A stretch of DNA of 64,000 nucleotides from Caballeronia jiangsuensis (GCA_000648925.1 JFHF01000030.1:40475-104474), one strand, 5' to 3'; shown: positions 31,035-40,309, counted from the first letter of the stretch. The notes: generated by a model from the sequence alone, not told the origin. Program-made: numbers and translations.

Positions 31035-32852
31035 ATGGCACGGCTTGCAACAAAGGCATTGCTCTCCGTCGTATGCGGCGCTTGCGCGTCCGACGCGGCC
31101 CAGGCGTATGAGTTCGATACCGGCATCAAGGATATGCACGCTTCATGGGTAACGAACCTGACGGCCGGCATGGGGATTCGCACCAAGAACCCCAGTTGCT
31201 CGTTGACGGGCGACGCGAACGCGAACGGTTGCGGCGCGGGCGCGAACACCGCGCAATGGGCCAACGGCGATGACGGCGATCTCAACTATAAAAAAGGCAA
31301 GCCATTCACCACTTCATTCAGCGTGACGAGCGAGCTGCTCCTCACAATGCCCACCGATGGCTGGAAGGCCATGATCCGCGGCACGGCAATGTACGACTTC
31401 ATGGCCGCCAACACGCAGCGCACCGAGTTGAGCGAGGCGGCGAAGAACCAGGTCGTGCGTGACGCGCAACTGCTCGACCTGTGGGTCCAGAAGGACTTCA
31501 CGATCGCCGACCAGACCGCACACATTCGGGTCGGCAATCAGGTCATCAACTGGGGCGAGAGCTACTTCGCGCCGGGCGGCATCAACGCAACGAACTCGCT
31601 CGACATCCAGAAGCTCCTCGTTCCCGGCACGCAACTGAAGCAGGCCATTCTCCCCGCGCCGATGATCAGTTTCGCCACGGGCCTGCCCGCCGGGTTCTCG
31701 ACCGAAGCCTACTATCAGGCATTCTGGAACGGTAACCGCTTTCCTCCGGTCGGCTCGTACTGGTCGGTCACCGACGTCTTTGGGCGCGGCGCTCAGCCAT
31801 TCTCGCTCAACACGAACAACTTCAATGTCAGCGGATACGACGCCGCGACCATCGCGGGCAGCGGGGCCAAGAATTCGGCGTTCCTCAACGGCGTCAACCA
31901 GAATCACGTCAACGGTATGTACGCGGGGCCGCCGTTCAACTCGCTGGGTTCGCCTTCGAACGTCTATCTTCCGGGCAACAAACCGCAGTTCGGCCTGAAG
32001 CTGGGTTACAAGCCGCCGGCCATCGACGCGAGCTTCGCCTTCTACTACATAAACTATATCGACAAGTCGCCGGTACTGACGTATCTCGCCAACGGCACTA
32101 CACGCTGGGACAACCAGACGAACCGGCAGCTCTTCGGTGTCAGCAGTAACTTCTCGCTGGGCGACTGGGCGATCGGAACGGAGTTGTCATACCGCCCGCG
32201 CGATGCCGTCACGCTCTCAGGATGCTATGCGGCGGGCGGCCCGGCCGACGCGAACACCAACTTCGGCGGCGTCGACTGCAAGGCCTACATGGACGCCAAG
32301 AAGCTGCAGTTCGACATCAACGCCCAGTTGAATCTCACGCGGTCCACCTATCCGATACTGAATTTGATCAAAGCGGACATGGCGATCTTCACGGCCGAAC
32401 TGACCTGGATCAAGTACCCCGGCCTCAACTCCGACGCCCAGTACTTTCGCACGGTGAACGGAAAGACCGTCTATCAGCTGGCGGACGCGGGATATCTGCC
32501 GTGGCTGAACAACAATTCCGGTCTTGGCTATCCGATCGCCGCGGGTAAAGGCACGTCGAATTCCGTCGGCCTGACGATCGATTTCAACTGGACCTATGAC
32601 GGCACGCTGGTTCCCGGCTGGCAGGTCACGCCGGGCATCACGTTCTATGACGCGCTCACCGGCTACACGCCGACGCTGCAAGCGAACTACATGCAGGGCG
32701 CGAAGTCGATCAACGTCTATCTGCTCTTCAACCATAACCCGACGACGTGGCAAGGCGGCATCAACTTCACGGCGTTCTTCGGCGGCAACTCGCTTTCGCA
32801 GCCGTATGCCGATCGCAATTTCGTCGGCCTTTTCGCGACTCGCAATTTCTAG
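31035..32852 (+). CDS. DUF1302 outer-membrane protein
   Basis: 605 residues with AGGAGG before the ATG. The signal peptide (first ~24 residues, cleaved near AQA|YE) is followed by alternating beta-strand text rich in aromatic residues and a C-terminal phenylalanine (FVGLFATRNF), the signature of an outer-membrane barrel. DUF1302 motifs include LTAGMGIRTKNPS, VRVGNQVINWGESYFAPGGIN-type text and the GDWAIGTELSYRP strand. It is probably a channel for a hydrophobic substrate. An intergenic hairpin follows it. Confidence 0.87.
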   Translation: MARLATKALLSVVCGACASDAAQAYEFDTGIKDMHASWVTNLTAGMGIRTKNPSCSLTGDANANGCGAGANTAQWANGDDGDLNYKKGKPFTTSFSVTSELLLTMPTDGWKAMIRGTAMYDFMAANTQRTELSEAAKNQVVRDAQLLDLWVQKDFTIADQTAHIRVGNQVINWGESYFAPGGINATNSLDIQKLLVPGTQLKQAILPAPMISFATGLPAGFSTEAYYQAFWNGNRFPPVGSYWSVTDVFGRGAQPFSLNTNNFNVSGYDAATIAGSGAKNSAFLNGVNQNHVNGMYAGPPFNSLGSPSNVYLPGNKPQFGLKLGYKPPAIDASFAFYYINYIDKSPVLTYLANGTTRWDNQTNRQLFGVSSNFSLGDWAIGTELSYRPRDAVTLSGCYAAGGPADANTNFGGVDCKAYMDAKKLQFDINAQLNLTRSTYPILNLIKADMAIFTAELTWIKYPGLNSDAQYFRTVNGKTVYQLADAGYLPWLNNNSGLGYPIAAGKGTSNSVGLTIDFNWTYDGTLVPGWQVTPGITFYDALTGYTPTLQANYMQGAKSINVYLLFNHNPTTWQGGINFTAFFGGNSLSQPYADRNFVGLFATRNF

Positions 32853-32863
32853 GCGTTTCGTAT

Positions 32864-32888
32864 GCATCCGGACGCCGCGCCCGGATGC
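32864..32888 (+). terminator. hairpin between the DUF1302 and RND genes
   Basis: GCATCCGG and CCGGATGC form a perfect 8-bp stem around a 9-base loop. No T tract follows. Like the hairpin at 30952 it sits right after a gene for an abundant-type envelope protein and before a gene for an inner-membrane protein, so it may set their relative expression. Confidence 0.45.
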
Positions 32889-32919
32889 GCAGCCCAGTCC
32901 AAATAAATGAGGATGTCTC

Positions 32920-35280
32920 ATGCTAAACAGGTTGATCGGTCGCCTGGAGAATCAGCTTTTTCGTCATCGCTTCGTCGTGTTACTGGCCCTTGCGCTGCTG
33001 ACGGCCACCATGGGATGGTTCGCAATCCAGCTTCGGATGGACGCGGGCTTCGAAAAGCAGATTCCCGTGGGGCACGAATACGTCAAGACCTTCCAGCAAT
33101 ATCGCAACGAACTCTTCGGCGCGAACCGTCTGACCGTGGTGGTCAAGGCGCGTCACGGAACGATCTGGACCAAGGCGGGGCTCACGCGCCTCTACAAGGT
33201 CACGCAGGCGGTGATCCTGCTGCCCAATGTCGATCGCCTGGGCGTCCAGTCGCTCTGGACGCCCAACTCGTTCGTCAACGAAATCACCGAGGAGGGCTTC
33301 CGCAGTCAGCCGATCATCTCCGGCACCCTGACCGACGACACGCTGACCCCTGACGATGTCGCGAAGATCCGGCGCTCGACTTCGGATGGCGGCTTCATAG
33401 GGTCGCTCGTCTCACGCGACCAGACCGCCGCGATGATCACGGCGGAGATCAACGAAACGGGCGCTGATGGCAAGAAGATCGACTATGTGGCGTACAACCA
33501 CATGCTCGAAAAGCTGCTGCGTCAGCCCTACGAGGACGGCGACTACGAAATACAGATCATCGGCTTCGCCAAGCAGATCGGCGACATCGCCGACGGCGCG
33601 AGTTCGGTGCTGGTGTTCTGCGGGGTGGCGCTCCTCCTGACCGCGCTCGCGGTCTACTGGTATTGCCATTCGGTGCGCTTCACGGTTCTTCCAGTCATGT
33701 GTTCGCTCACCTCGCTTGTCTGGCAGTTCGGCGCGCTGCGCTTGCTGGGCTACGGACTGGACCCGCTCGGCGTGCTCGTTCCTTTTCTCGTCTTCGCGAT
33801 CGGCGTATCGCACGGTGTGCAGCAGATCAACTACATCACCCGCGAACTCGGCCACGGCAAGTCGTCGATGGAGGCGGCCAGGCTCAGCTTTTCGGGCCTG
33901 TTCGTTCCCGGCACACTGGCGCTCCTGACCGCGCTGGTCTCGTTCGTCACGCTGCTGCGCATACCCATTCCGATGATTCGCGAACTCGCGATCACCGCCT
34001 CGCTCGGTGTGGGCTTCAAGATCGTCACCAATCTCGTCATGCTGCCGCTCGTCGCGTCGTACTTCACCTTTTCGCGCGAGTACGCCGACAAGGTGTTGAA
34101 GAAGCGCGAGCAGCGCGTCGGGTGGCTGCGTATCCTGGCGCGCGTGGCCAGGCCGCGCAATGCGGTGATCGTGCTGGTGGCGGTCGGCGCCCTGTTTGCG
34201 ACGGCGGTCTGGGAAAGCCGCGACCGCGTCGTCGGGACGCTTCAGCCCGGCGCGCCGGAACTGCGGCCCGAGTCGCGCTTCAACCGCGATGCGGTGTCGA
34301 TCGCGAGCAGCTTCGACGTAGGGCTCGACTGGTTGTCCGTGGCCGTGGAGGCGCCGGCCGGCTCATGCGACAACCCCGCCGTCGGCACCTTCGACGATCA
34401 GCTCGCCGATTCCCTCAGACGCGTACCGGGCGTGGTGTCGGTCGCGTCCTACCCGGCGATGCTCCGCCAGTACAACGAAGGCTATAACGAGGGCAATCCG
34501 CGCATGAGCGCCGTGCCGATCGACCCGGTGAACTACGCGGCGCTCTCCGCCGAGATCGGGCGCGTGCGCGGCTATCTGAACAAGGATTGCAGCATGACGG
34601 CCATCCACGCGTATCTCAGCGACCACAAGGCCACCACCATCAGTGCCGTCATCGCGGCCGTCGTGAAGTATCGCGACAGTCATCCGACGCCCGGCATCAA
34701 GGTGCGGCTCGCCGCCGGCAACGCCGGCTTGCTGGCGGCAATCGACGACGAAGTCGAGAAAAGCGAGTTGCCCATGATGCTGTATGTCTACGCAGCGATC
34801 GTCCTGCTCGTGTTCTTCGCGTATCGCGACCTGCGCGCGGTCATCGCGTGCTGTCTGCCGCTCACGGTGGGAACCTTCATCGGCTACTGGTTCATGAAGA
34901 AATTCGAGATCGGCCTGACGGTGGCGACCTTGCCCGTGATGGTGCTGGCGGTCGGCATCGGCGTGGATTACGCGTTCTATATCTATAACCGGTTGCAGGC
35001 GCATCTCGGCGCCGGCGAGGAGATCGTCCGGGCGCTCGAACATTCCATTCTCGAAGTGGGTATGGCGACGATATTCACGGCCATCACACTCGCCATCGGC
35101 GTCGCGACGTGGAGTTTCTCCGCGCTCAAGTTCCAGGCCGACATGGGCAAGCTGCTCGCCTTCATGTTCATCGTCAATCTGGTCATGGCGATGACCGCGT
35201 TACCGGCGCTCGCAGTCGTGCTGGACAGGCTGTGTCCGCGCCGCAAGCCGGTTCGGCCGCCCAGCGTATTCAGTCATTGA
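32920..35280 (+). CDS. MMPL/RND superfamily transporter
   Basis: 786 residues, shorter than drug-efflux RND pumps, with an N-terminal span, a periplasmic domain, a six-helix bundle and a repeat of both. The second bundle has VLAVGIGVDYAFYIYNRL, the MMPL proton-relay type motif (D-Y), and the first has FAIGVSHGVQQINYITREL where the aspartate is absent. Proteins of this kind move lipids, hopanoids or hydrophobic substrates at the inner membrane. It sits between DUF1302 and YCF48 genes, a recurrent set; direction of transport is not known, and import of the growth substrate is the usual inference. Confidence 0.88.
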   Translation: MLNRLIGRLENQLFRHRFVVLLALALLTATMGWFAIQLRMDAGFEKQIPVGHEYVKTFQQYRNELFGANRLTVVVKARHGTIWTKAGLTRLYKVTQAVILLPNVDRLGVQSLWTPNSFVNEITEEGFRSQPIISGTLTDDTLTPDDVAKIRRSTSDGGFIGSLVSRDQTAAMITAEINETGADGKKIDYVAYNHMLEKLLRQPYEDGDYEIQIIGFAKQIGDIADGASSVLVFCGVALLLTALAVYWYCHSVRFTVLPVMCSLTSLVWQFGALRLLGYGLDPLGVLVPFLVFAIGVSHGVQQINYITRELGHGKSSMEAARLSFSGLFVPGTLALLTALVSFVTLLRIPIPMIRELAITASLGVGFKIVTNLVMLPLVASYFTFSREYADKVLKKREQRVGWLRILARVARPRNAVIVLVAVGALFATAVWESRDRVVGTLQPGAPELRPESRFNRDAVSIASSFDVGLDWLSVAVEAPAGSCDNPAVGTFDDQLADSLRRVPGVVSVASYPAMLRQYNEGYNEGNPRMSAVPIDPVNYAALSAEIGRVRGYLNKDCSMTAIHAYLSDHKATTISAVIAAVVKYRDSHPTPGIKVRLAAGNAGLLAAIDDEVEKSELPMMLYVYAAIVLLVFFAYRDLRAVIACCLPLTVGTFIGYWFMKKFEIGLTVATLPVMVLAVGIGVDYAFYIYNRLQAHLGAGEEIVRALEHSILEVGMATIFTAITLAIGVATWSFSALKFQADMGKLLAFMFIVNLVMAMTALPALAVVLDRLCPRRKPVRPPSVFSH

Positions 35281-35292
35281 GAGGAGGCCAAC

Positions 35293-36288
35293 GTGAAGAT
35301 ATATCCCTTCGGCAAGACGTTCGCGGCGCTCTGTATCGCGTCGGCCATTCCGGCGCTCGCGACAGTCGCCGTGGCCACCGCCGGCACGGACCAGGGACGC
35401 CCTGAACTGCGCGTTCAGCCCGCCGAGCAACTGACGACCGCGACGCGAACGCAGATCCTCGCCGCCACGCGCGCCGGCAAGCGCATCGTCGCGGTGGGCG
35501 ATTTCGGCGTGGTGCTGCTGTCCGACGACGATGGCGCCACGTTTCGGCAGGCGCACTCGGTACGCGCGCGCTCGACGCTCACGTCGGTCACGTTCGTCGA
35601 CGATCGTACCGGCTGGGCCGTGGGTCACTGGGGCACCATCCTGAAGACGGTCGACGGCGGAGAGACCTGGACGCTGGAACGCTCCGATGTCGCGAGCGAC
35701 CGGCCGCTCTTCTCCGTGCACTTCAGGAATGCGCGCGAAGGATTCGCCGTGGGCCTCTGGTCGTTGCTGCTGCACACCATCGACGGGGGCAACACCTGGA
35801 CCGAGGTCAAGGTCCCGCCTCCTCCGGGATCGACGAAGGCCGACACGAACCTGTATCGCATGTTCGCGAACGCGCGAGGCACGCTCTTCATCGCGGCGGA
35901 ACAGGGGCGGGTCCTGCGCTCTACCGACGGCGGCGCATCGTGGCACTACCTGAACACCGGCTACGCGGGATCGTTCTGGACCGGCACGGCCACCCGAGAC
36001 GGCACGGCGATCGTCGCGGGTTTGCGCGGCACGGTCTACCGGAGCACGGATGACGGCGAGCATTGGCAACGCACCGCGACATCGCTGCAAGGCTCGATCA
36101 CCGATATCGCGCAGCTCGAAAATGGCGATATCGTCGCCGCGGGTCTCGATGGAGATGAGTACACGAGCCACGACGGCGGCGTGTCGTTCCAGGGCGTGCA
36201 ACGCGCCGATCGCGCCGCACTGACCGCCGTGTCGGCTGCATCGGGTTCGAAACCCGTCTGGTTTTCCAAGGACGGACCTGTCAGATAG
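35293..36288 (+). CDS. YCF48/BNR-repeat beta-propeller protein, exported
   Basis: 331 residues from GTG 35293, with GAGGAGG directly upstream. A signal peptide (first ~30 residues) precedes a propeller built of repeats with the Asp-box-like pattern S/T-x-D-G-G-x-x-W: VDGGETWTLE, IDGGNTWTEV, STDGGASWHYL, STDDGEHWQR and SHDGGVSFQ. Related to photosystem II assembly factor Ycf48 in fold only; here it is the fourth member of the envelope set and may hold the barrel and transporter together in the periplasm. Ends convergent with the enzyme operon. Confidence 0.87.
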   Translation: MKIYPFGKTFAALCIASAIPALATVAVATAGTDQGRPELRVQPAEQLTTATRTQILAATRAGKRIVAVGDFGVVLLSDDDGATFRQAHSVRARSTLTSVTFVDDRTGWAVGHWGTILKTVDGGETWTLERSDVASDRPLFSVHFRNAREGFAVGLWSLLLHTIDGGNTWTEVKVPPPPGSTKADTNLYRMFANARGTLFIAAEQGRVLRSTDGGASWHYLNTGYAGSFWTGTATRDGTAIVAGLRGTVYRSTDDGEHWQRTATSLQGSITDIAQLENGDIVAAGLDGDEYTSHDGGVSFQGVQRADRAALTAVSAASGSKPVWFSKDGPVR

Positions 36289-36294
36289 ACGTGT

Positions 36295-36317
36295 CCGCCG
36301 CGATCTTGCATCGGCGG
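36295..36317. terminator. possible bidirectional terminator between convergent operons
   Basis: CCGCCG and CGGCGG form a short stem extended by an AT pair across a 2-base bulge. It lies in the 52-bp gap where the left and right operons meet. GC-rich stem, no T tract; weak support. Confidence 0.35.
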
Positions 36318-36340
36318 CGGCGTTCCCGAATCATGCAGAC

Positions 36341-36880
36341 CTATCGCGACCGGCTCACGAGGCGCGGACCCGCGATGAGCACCCAGCCCGCAGCAGCGCC
36401 GATAAACCCGGCCGTCGCCAGGCTGACGAACGCCATGGTATCCGGGCCGAGTCCGCTTGCGAAGTAAGCGGTCATCCCGAGAAAATAGCCCACGATGCTG
36501 TTGAGCAGCGTGAGTTGCGCAAGCATCGCGACGACCACCAGCAGGAATACGACTACCGGCAGCGCGAAGACCCCGAGCACGGGCGCGAGACGATCGACGC
36601 CGACAAGCCCCGCCATACCCAGCAGAAAGCCGATCAGCAGGCAGCAAACCGCCACCGCCCCGGCACGCACGCTGCCGCGTCCCGAGCCGAACGCCGTCCA
36701 TCCGATGAACATCATCCAGACGGGCAACGACAAGATCGCGCTCGCCTGTGCCGCCAGCGCGGCGACCAGCGACACGAACACGACGGTCGCGGCGAACTGT
36801 CCGCCGCGTGCCGCATTGGGTCGCGTGTCCCGCGCTTCGGCCGGAGCCGCCTGGCTCGTCTGATCGTCGTTCATCGTCAT
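36341..36880 (-). CDS. DUF1097 family inner-membrane protein
   Basis: 179 residues with about five or six hydrophobic segments after a hydrophilic N-terminus (FAATVVFVSLVAALAAQASAILSLPVWMMFIGWTAFG is the first pair). DUF1097 (YcdZ-like) proteins are small inner-membrane proteins of unknown function, sometimes next to urea or amide metabolism genes. It is the last gene of the Rieske-hydantoinase operon, 44 bp after the oxygenase, and may move a small product or nitrogen compound; that is inference. Confidence 0.75.
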   Translation of the reverse strand: MTMNDDQTSQAAPAEARDTRPNAARGGQFAATVVFVSLVAALAAQASAILSLPVWMMFIGWTAFGSGRGSVRAGAVAVCCLLIGFLLGMAGLVGVDRLAPVLGVFALPVVVFLLVVVAMLAQLTLLNSIVGYFLGMTAYFASGLGPDTMAFVSLATAGFIGAAAGWVLIAGPRLVSRSR

Positions 36881-36924
36881 TCTCCAACTGTCATGGATAA
36901 AACCACCCGCCTACATCCCGCAAC

Positions 36925-37980
36925 TCACGAGACAGCCTGTTCGCCGAGCCCGAGCCTTGCCAGCGCCCGCCGATACTCGATCGACATCCGATCCGCGGGA
37001 ATGTGGATTTCATCGCGCAAATCGAGCGGCAACTGATTGGGAGACTGCGCTTCCACTTGCGGCGCATCTTCCGCGTTGATCCGCATCGTGTAGTCGATCA
37101 GCGCTTGCGCCGGCGTGAGCCGGCTTTCATCCACCACGACCTGGAAAATCCGCGTCGACGTCGCGCTGACCGGCGATGCGATGTCGTAAATCCGGTAGAC
37201 GTGCCCGGTCTTCGGATCGAAGACCTTGACCGACGATGCGAACGGCAGCGTCAGTTCGTAGGAATAGACAGCGTGCCGATAGACCGGCGCGGCATCGGGA
37301 TTCGAGTCGTCGGCATAGCGAACCTGTTCGGTGACATCGGCCTGGAAGGACAGCCGCGTCTCCGATATCGATACGTCGTACGGCGCGATGGCCTCTTCGG
37401 GTCCGCCGAAGGTGCCCGTATGCACCCACGGCACATGGCAGATGTCGTTGAAGTTCTCGACATGGCGCGCCGCCGACGACTGCCACGTGCTCGTCGGCAC
37501 CATCGCCACGGTGCCGCTGCCGTCTTCGATGGCGGGCCATTCGGGCAGGCCGGCGCGTGGCGTCGATGCGAGGCATATCCAGACGAAGCCATAGCGCTCC
37601 GTGCACGAGTACGTCTGCAACCGCAGCTTGGCCGGCACCGGCGAACCGGCGGGCAGCGCCGGAATCCGCACGCACACGCCCGCGCAGTCGTAGTGAAAGC
37701 CGTGGAAACCGCACACGAGCACGCCGTCCTTGATCGAGCCGAGGCTCAACTTCCCGCCGCGATGACTGCATACGTCCCGCGCCGCCCTCACGCCCTCCGG
37801 CGTTCGGTAAAGGACCACGGGCACGTCGAGCAGGCGCACGCCGGCCGGCTTGTCCGTCACTTCCGACGACAGCGCGACCGGATGCCAGAACGCCGACAGC
37901 ACGTTCCAGTCGGATTCGCTGAAGCCTGTGTTCGACGGCATCGCCGGCTTGGCCTGTGTATTGTTGACAGGGAGAAACAT
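36925..37980 (-). CDS. Rieske non-haem iron oxygenase, oxygenase subunit
   Basis: 351 residues, of the vanillate-demethylase/phthalate-dioxygenase size class. The Rieske ligands are C71, H73 (CSHRGG) and C90, H93 (CGFH). The mononuclear-iron ligands are D179, H182 and H187 region (ENFNDICHVPWVH). The C-terminal catalytic domain is complete. It would hydroxylate, or oxidatively dealkylate, its substrate with O2 and electrons from the reductase encoded 12 bp upstream. Single-subunit oxygenases of this class often remove O- or N-methyl groups. Substrate unknown; the hydantoinase genes suggest a nitrogen heterocycle or amide. Confidence 0.9.
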   Translation of the reverse strand: MFLPVNNTQAKPAMPSNTGFSESDWNVLSAFWHPVALSSEVTDKPAGVRLLDVPVVLYRTPEGVRAARDVCSHRGGKLSLGSIKDGVLVCGFHGFHYDCAGVCVRIPALPAGSPVPAKLRLQTYSCTERYGFVWICLASTPRAGLPEWPAIEDGSGTVAMVPTSTWQSSAARHVENFNDICHVPWVHTGTFGGPEEAIAPYDVSISETRLSFQADVTEQVRYADDSNPDAAPVYRHAVYSYELTLPFASSVKVFDPKTGHVYRIYDIASPVSATSTRIFQVVVDESRLTPAQALIDYTMRINAEDAPQVEAQSPNQLPLDLRDEIHIPADRMSIEYRRALARLGLGEQAVS

Positions 37981-37992
37981 TGTCTCGACTCC

Positions 37993-38952
37993 TTAAAGAT
38001 CCAGCGTGAGTGTGGTGCCGGGCTTGCCGCGCGACACGCAGATCATCATTCTGTCGCCGCACGCCTGTTCCCGTGGCGACAGGCAGTAGTCGCGATGTTC
38101 GATGTCGCCACCGAGCACGGTCGTCCGGCACGTGCCGCAGATTCCCTGTTCGCAATTCAGCGACGGCTCGACGCCATGTTCCCGAAGCACTTCGACGATG
38201 CTGCGATCGGCCGGCACGGTTGTCTCGACCTTGCTGCGCGCCAGTACCAGGTTGAAGCTCGCCGCGCTCGGTTCCGGTGCGGCGGGCGCGGCGAAATATT
38301 CGGTGTGCAGGGTGACGTCATGGCGCTCGCCCACCGACGCGGACACGGCCTTCATGAAGCCCGTCGGTCCGCACAAATACACGTGCGCGCCCGCAGGAAT
38401 GCCTTGCGTGAGCCGCGCCGCGTCGAAGCGTTGATGAGGCGGCCCGTCGTCGAGATAGAGGCTGACTTGCTGCCCGAATGCGGCATGCTTCAGTTCGTCG
38501 CGGAAGGGCGTTCGCGCGAGCGACCGCGTGGCGAAATGCATCGCAAACGCGCGGCCTTCGCGTGACAGGCGCCGCGCCATCGCCAGGAGCGGCGTCACGC
38601 CGATGCCGCCCGCGACCAGCACCGCCGGCGCGTCGACGTCCGCGAGGGCGAATGCGTTGCGCGGCGCCCCGACCGAGATGCGGCTGCCGGCCTCCACTGC
38701 GTCGTGCATGAAGGCCGAACCGCCCCGGCCATCGACGACTCTCAGCACGGCGATCACGTACCGGTCGCGATCCGCATCGTCGTTCAGCAGCGAATACTGC
38801 CGCACCGCTCCGGTCGGCAGATACACGTCGATGTGGGCCCCTGCTTCGAACGAAGCCAACGGGCCGCCATCGGGTCGCACCAGTTCGAACGAACGAATCC
38901 CGTCGGCTTCGTCGATGACGCGCCTGACTCTTAGCTCCATCCTGTCGTTCAT
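37993..38952 (-). CDS. PDR/VanB-type oxidoreductase (FMN, NAD and C-terminal 2Fe-2S ferredoxin)
   Basis: 319 residues in the class IA reductase order: flavin domain with RQYS (51-54), NAD-binding domain with GGIGVTP (115-121) and CGP (194-196), then a plant-type ferredoxin domain with cluster cysteines C267, C272, C275 and C305. It passes electrons from NAD(P)H to the Rieske oxygenase. Gene order reductase then oxygenase, 12 bp apart, supports the pairing. Confidence 0.92.
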   Translation of the reverse strand: MNDRMELRVRRVIDEADGIRSFELVRPDGGPLASFEAGAHIDVYLPTGAVRQYSLLNDDADRDRYVIAVLRVVDGRGGSAFMHDAVEAGSRISVGAPRNAFALADVDAPAVLVAGGIGVTPLLAMARRLSREGRAFAMHFATRSLARTPFRDELKHAAFGQQVSLYLDDGPPHQRFDAARLTQGIPAGAHVYLCGPTGFMKAVSASVGERHDVTLHTEYFAAPAAPEPSAASFNLVLARSKVETTVPADRSIVEVLREHGVEPSLNCEQGICGTCRTTVLGGDIEHRDYCLSPREQACGDRMMICVSRGKPGTTLTLDL

Positions 38953-38995
38953 GACTCACATCCTCGGATTCGATCGCGGCGCCGTTCGGCTCGTG

Positions 38996-39841
38996 TTACG
39001 TCCGCCTCTCCGGGCCGACGATCGAAGCCCCCGCGTTGCGCTCGCCGGACAGGAACGCGGATAGCGCAGCGGCGAACGCCTCGGGCGCTTCGATGTTGCA
39101 TAGATGGCCCGCGCCCTCGATGACCGTCAGCCTGCTTCCGGCAATGTGCTGCGCGAGGTACTCGCTTTCGGACAGCGCGAACACCCGGTCATCGTCACCG
39201 GTGACGACGAGCGTATCCACGTCGATGGACGGCAGCGCCCGACGAAAATCGGTCGTGACGAGCGCGCGCAGCGCCTGCTTGTACGATTCCGGCCGCAACG
39301 CGATGAGCGACAGGCGCAGCCGCTCGCGAATCGCGGCATCGGCTCTTTTGCCGGCCAGCACGTCGACGAGACCCGGCGCGATATCGGCAATCGAATGGCC
39401 CGCCTCCAGCGGCCTGAGCCGCTTCGCGAGGAAATCTTCGCGTTCGGCCGCCGTGAGCAGATTCGCTCCGGCGCTCGTCGCCGCGAGCGTGAGCGTCGCG
39501 ACGCGCTGCGGGCAACGCATATAGAAGCTCTGCGCGATGAAGCCGCCCATCGACAGACCGACGATATGCGCACGCTCTGCGCCGAGATGGTCCAGCAAGG
39601 CTTCGAGATCGCGTGCGAAATCGTCGAAGACGAGTGTCTCGACGGGGTCGTCGCTGTCGCCATAGCCGCGGGCGTCCCAGGCGACGCAGCAATACGCTCC
39701 GCCCAGCCGCTCCAGTTCGCCTCGCCAGTTGGAACGATTCCCGCCGACGCCGTGCAGAAACACGACGAGCGGACCGGCGCCGGCGCGCTCGTATGCGAGC
39801 CGCACGCCGCCGCGGTGGTAGTGACCGGTCGAGATGTTCAT
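38996..39841 (-). CDS. alpha/beta-fold hydrolase
   Basis: 281 residues from ATG 39839-39841, which overlaps the ridA stop by four bases. Oxyanion HG at 30-31, nucleophile elbow GLSMGG with S97, then TGDDDRV (acid) and EGAGHLCNIE (histidine). Overall it resembles 3-oxoadipate enol-lactonase and ring-cleavage hydrolases (PcaD/MhpC type). It probably hydrolyses a lactone, ester or C-C bond produced after the oxygenase step. Exact substrate unknown. Confidence 0.88.
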   Translation of the reverse strand: MNISTGHYHRGGVRLAYERAGAGPLVVFLHGVGGNRSNWRGELERLGGAYCCVAWDARGYGDSDDPVETLVFDDFARDLEALLDHLGAERAHIVGLSMGGFIAQSFYMRCPQRVATLTLAATSAGANLLTAAEREDFLAKRLRPLEAGHSIADIAPGLVDVLAGKRADAAIRERLRLSLIALRPESYKQALRALVTTDFRRALPSIDVDTLVVTGDDDRVFALSESEYLAQHIAGSRLTVIEGAGHLCNIEAPEAFAAALSAFLSGERNAGASIVGPERRT

Positions 39842-40254
39842 CTGAGACCGTCCGGCAGGACAGCGATCGCCTCGATCTCGATCAGGACGTTCGGATAGAT
39901 CAGCCCCTCCACCTGCACGCCGGTGCTCGCGGGCCTGTACGCGCCGAAATATTGCTGGCGAACGGCCCAGTAATCGGCGGTGACGTTCTCGGTGAGTTCG
40001 CAGGCGAAATAGGTGGTCAGCTTGACGATGTCGGTCATCTTGCCGCCCGCGCGTTGCAGGATGGCCCGGATATTGTCGAAGCACTGATGCGCCTGCGCGG
40101 CGAGGTCGCCCTCTCCCACGAGCCTCCCGTCCGATCCGAGCGCGATCTGGCCGGACAGAAACACCGTGTTGCCTCCTCGAACGGCGGGTGCGGGCGGCAT
40201 CGCGTGCTCCCAATCCCATTCGGGCCGGATAGAAACGATATGGTTGTTGATCAT
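39838..40254 (-). CDS. RidA/YjgF/YER057c family protein lacking the catalytic arginine
   Basis: 138 residues with RidA family text (GGNTVFLSGQIALGSDGRLV; LIEIEAIAVL at the end). In classical RidA the enamine-deaminase arginine lies in P-A-R-S; the corresponding stretch here is P-A-S-T (S110 in place of the arginine). So it is not a standard 2-aminoacrylate deaminase and may act as a hydrolase or deaminase in this pathway, as do several pathway-specific members. It is in the enzyme operon, translationally coupled to the downstream alpha/beta hydrolase. Confidence 0.88.
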   Translation of the reverse strand: MINNHIVSIRPEWDWEHAMPPAPAVRGGNTVFLSGQIALGSDGRLVGEGDLAAQAHQCFDNIRAILQRAGGKMTDIVKLTTYFACELTENVTADYWAVRQQYFGAYRPASTGVQVEGLIYPNVLIEIEAIAVLPDGLR

Positions 40255-40278
40255 TTTTTCCCTTGGAATGCGGACATC

Positions 40279-40309
40279 GCTGCCGCCGCGGCGGGGCGCG
40301 TGCGGCAGC
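40279..40309 (-). terminator. hairpin between the HyuB and RidA genes
   Basis: GCTGCCGC and GCGGCAGC form an 8-bp perfect stem with a 15-base GC-rich loop, in the 92-bp gap between the downstream HyuB gene and ridA. It may separate the hydantoinase part from the oxygenase part of the operon. No T tract. Confidence 0.35.
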
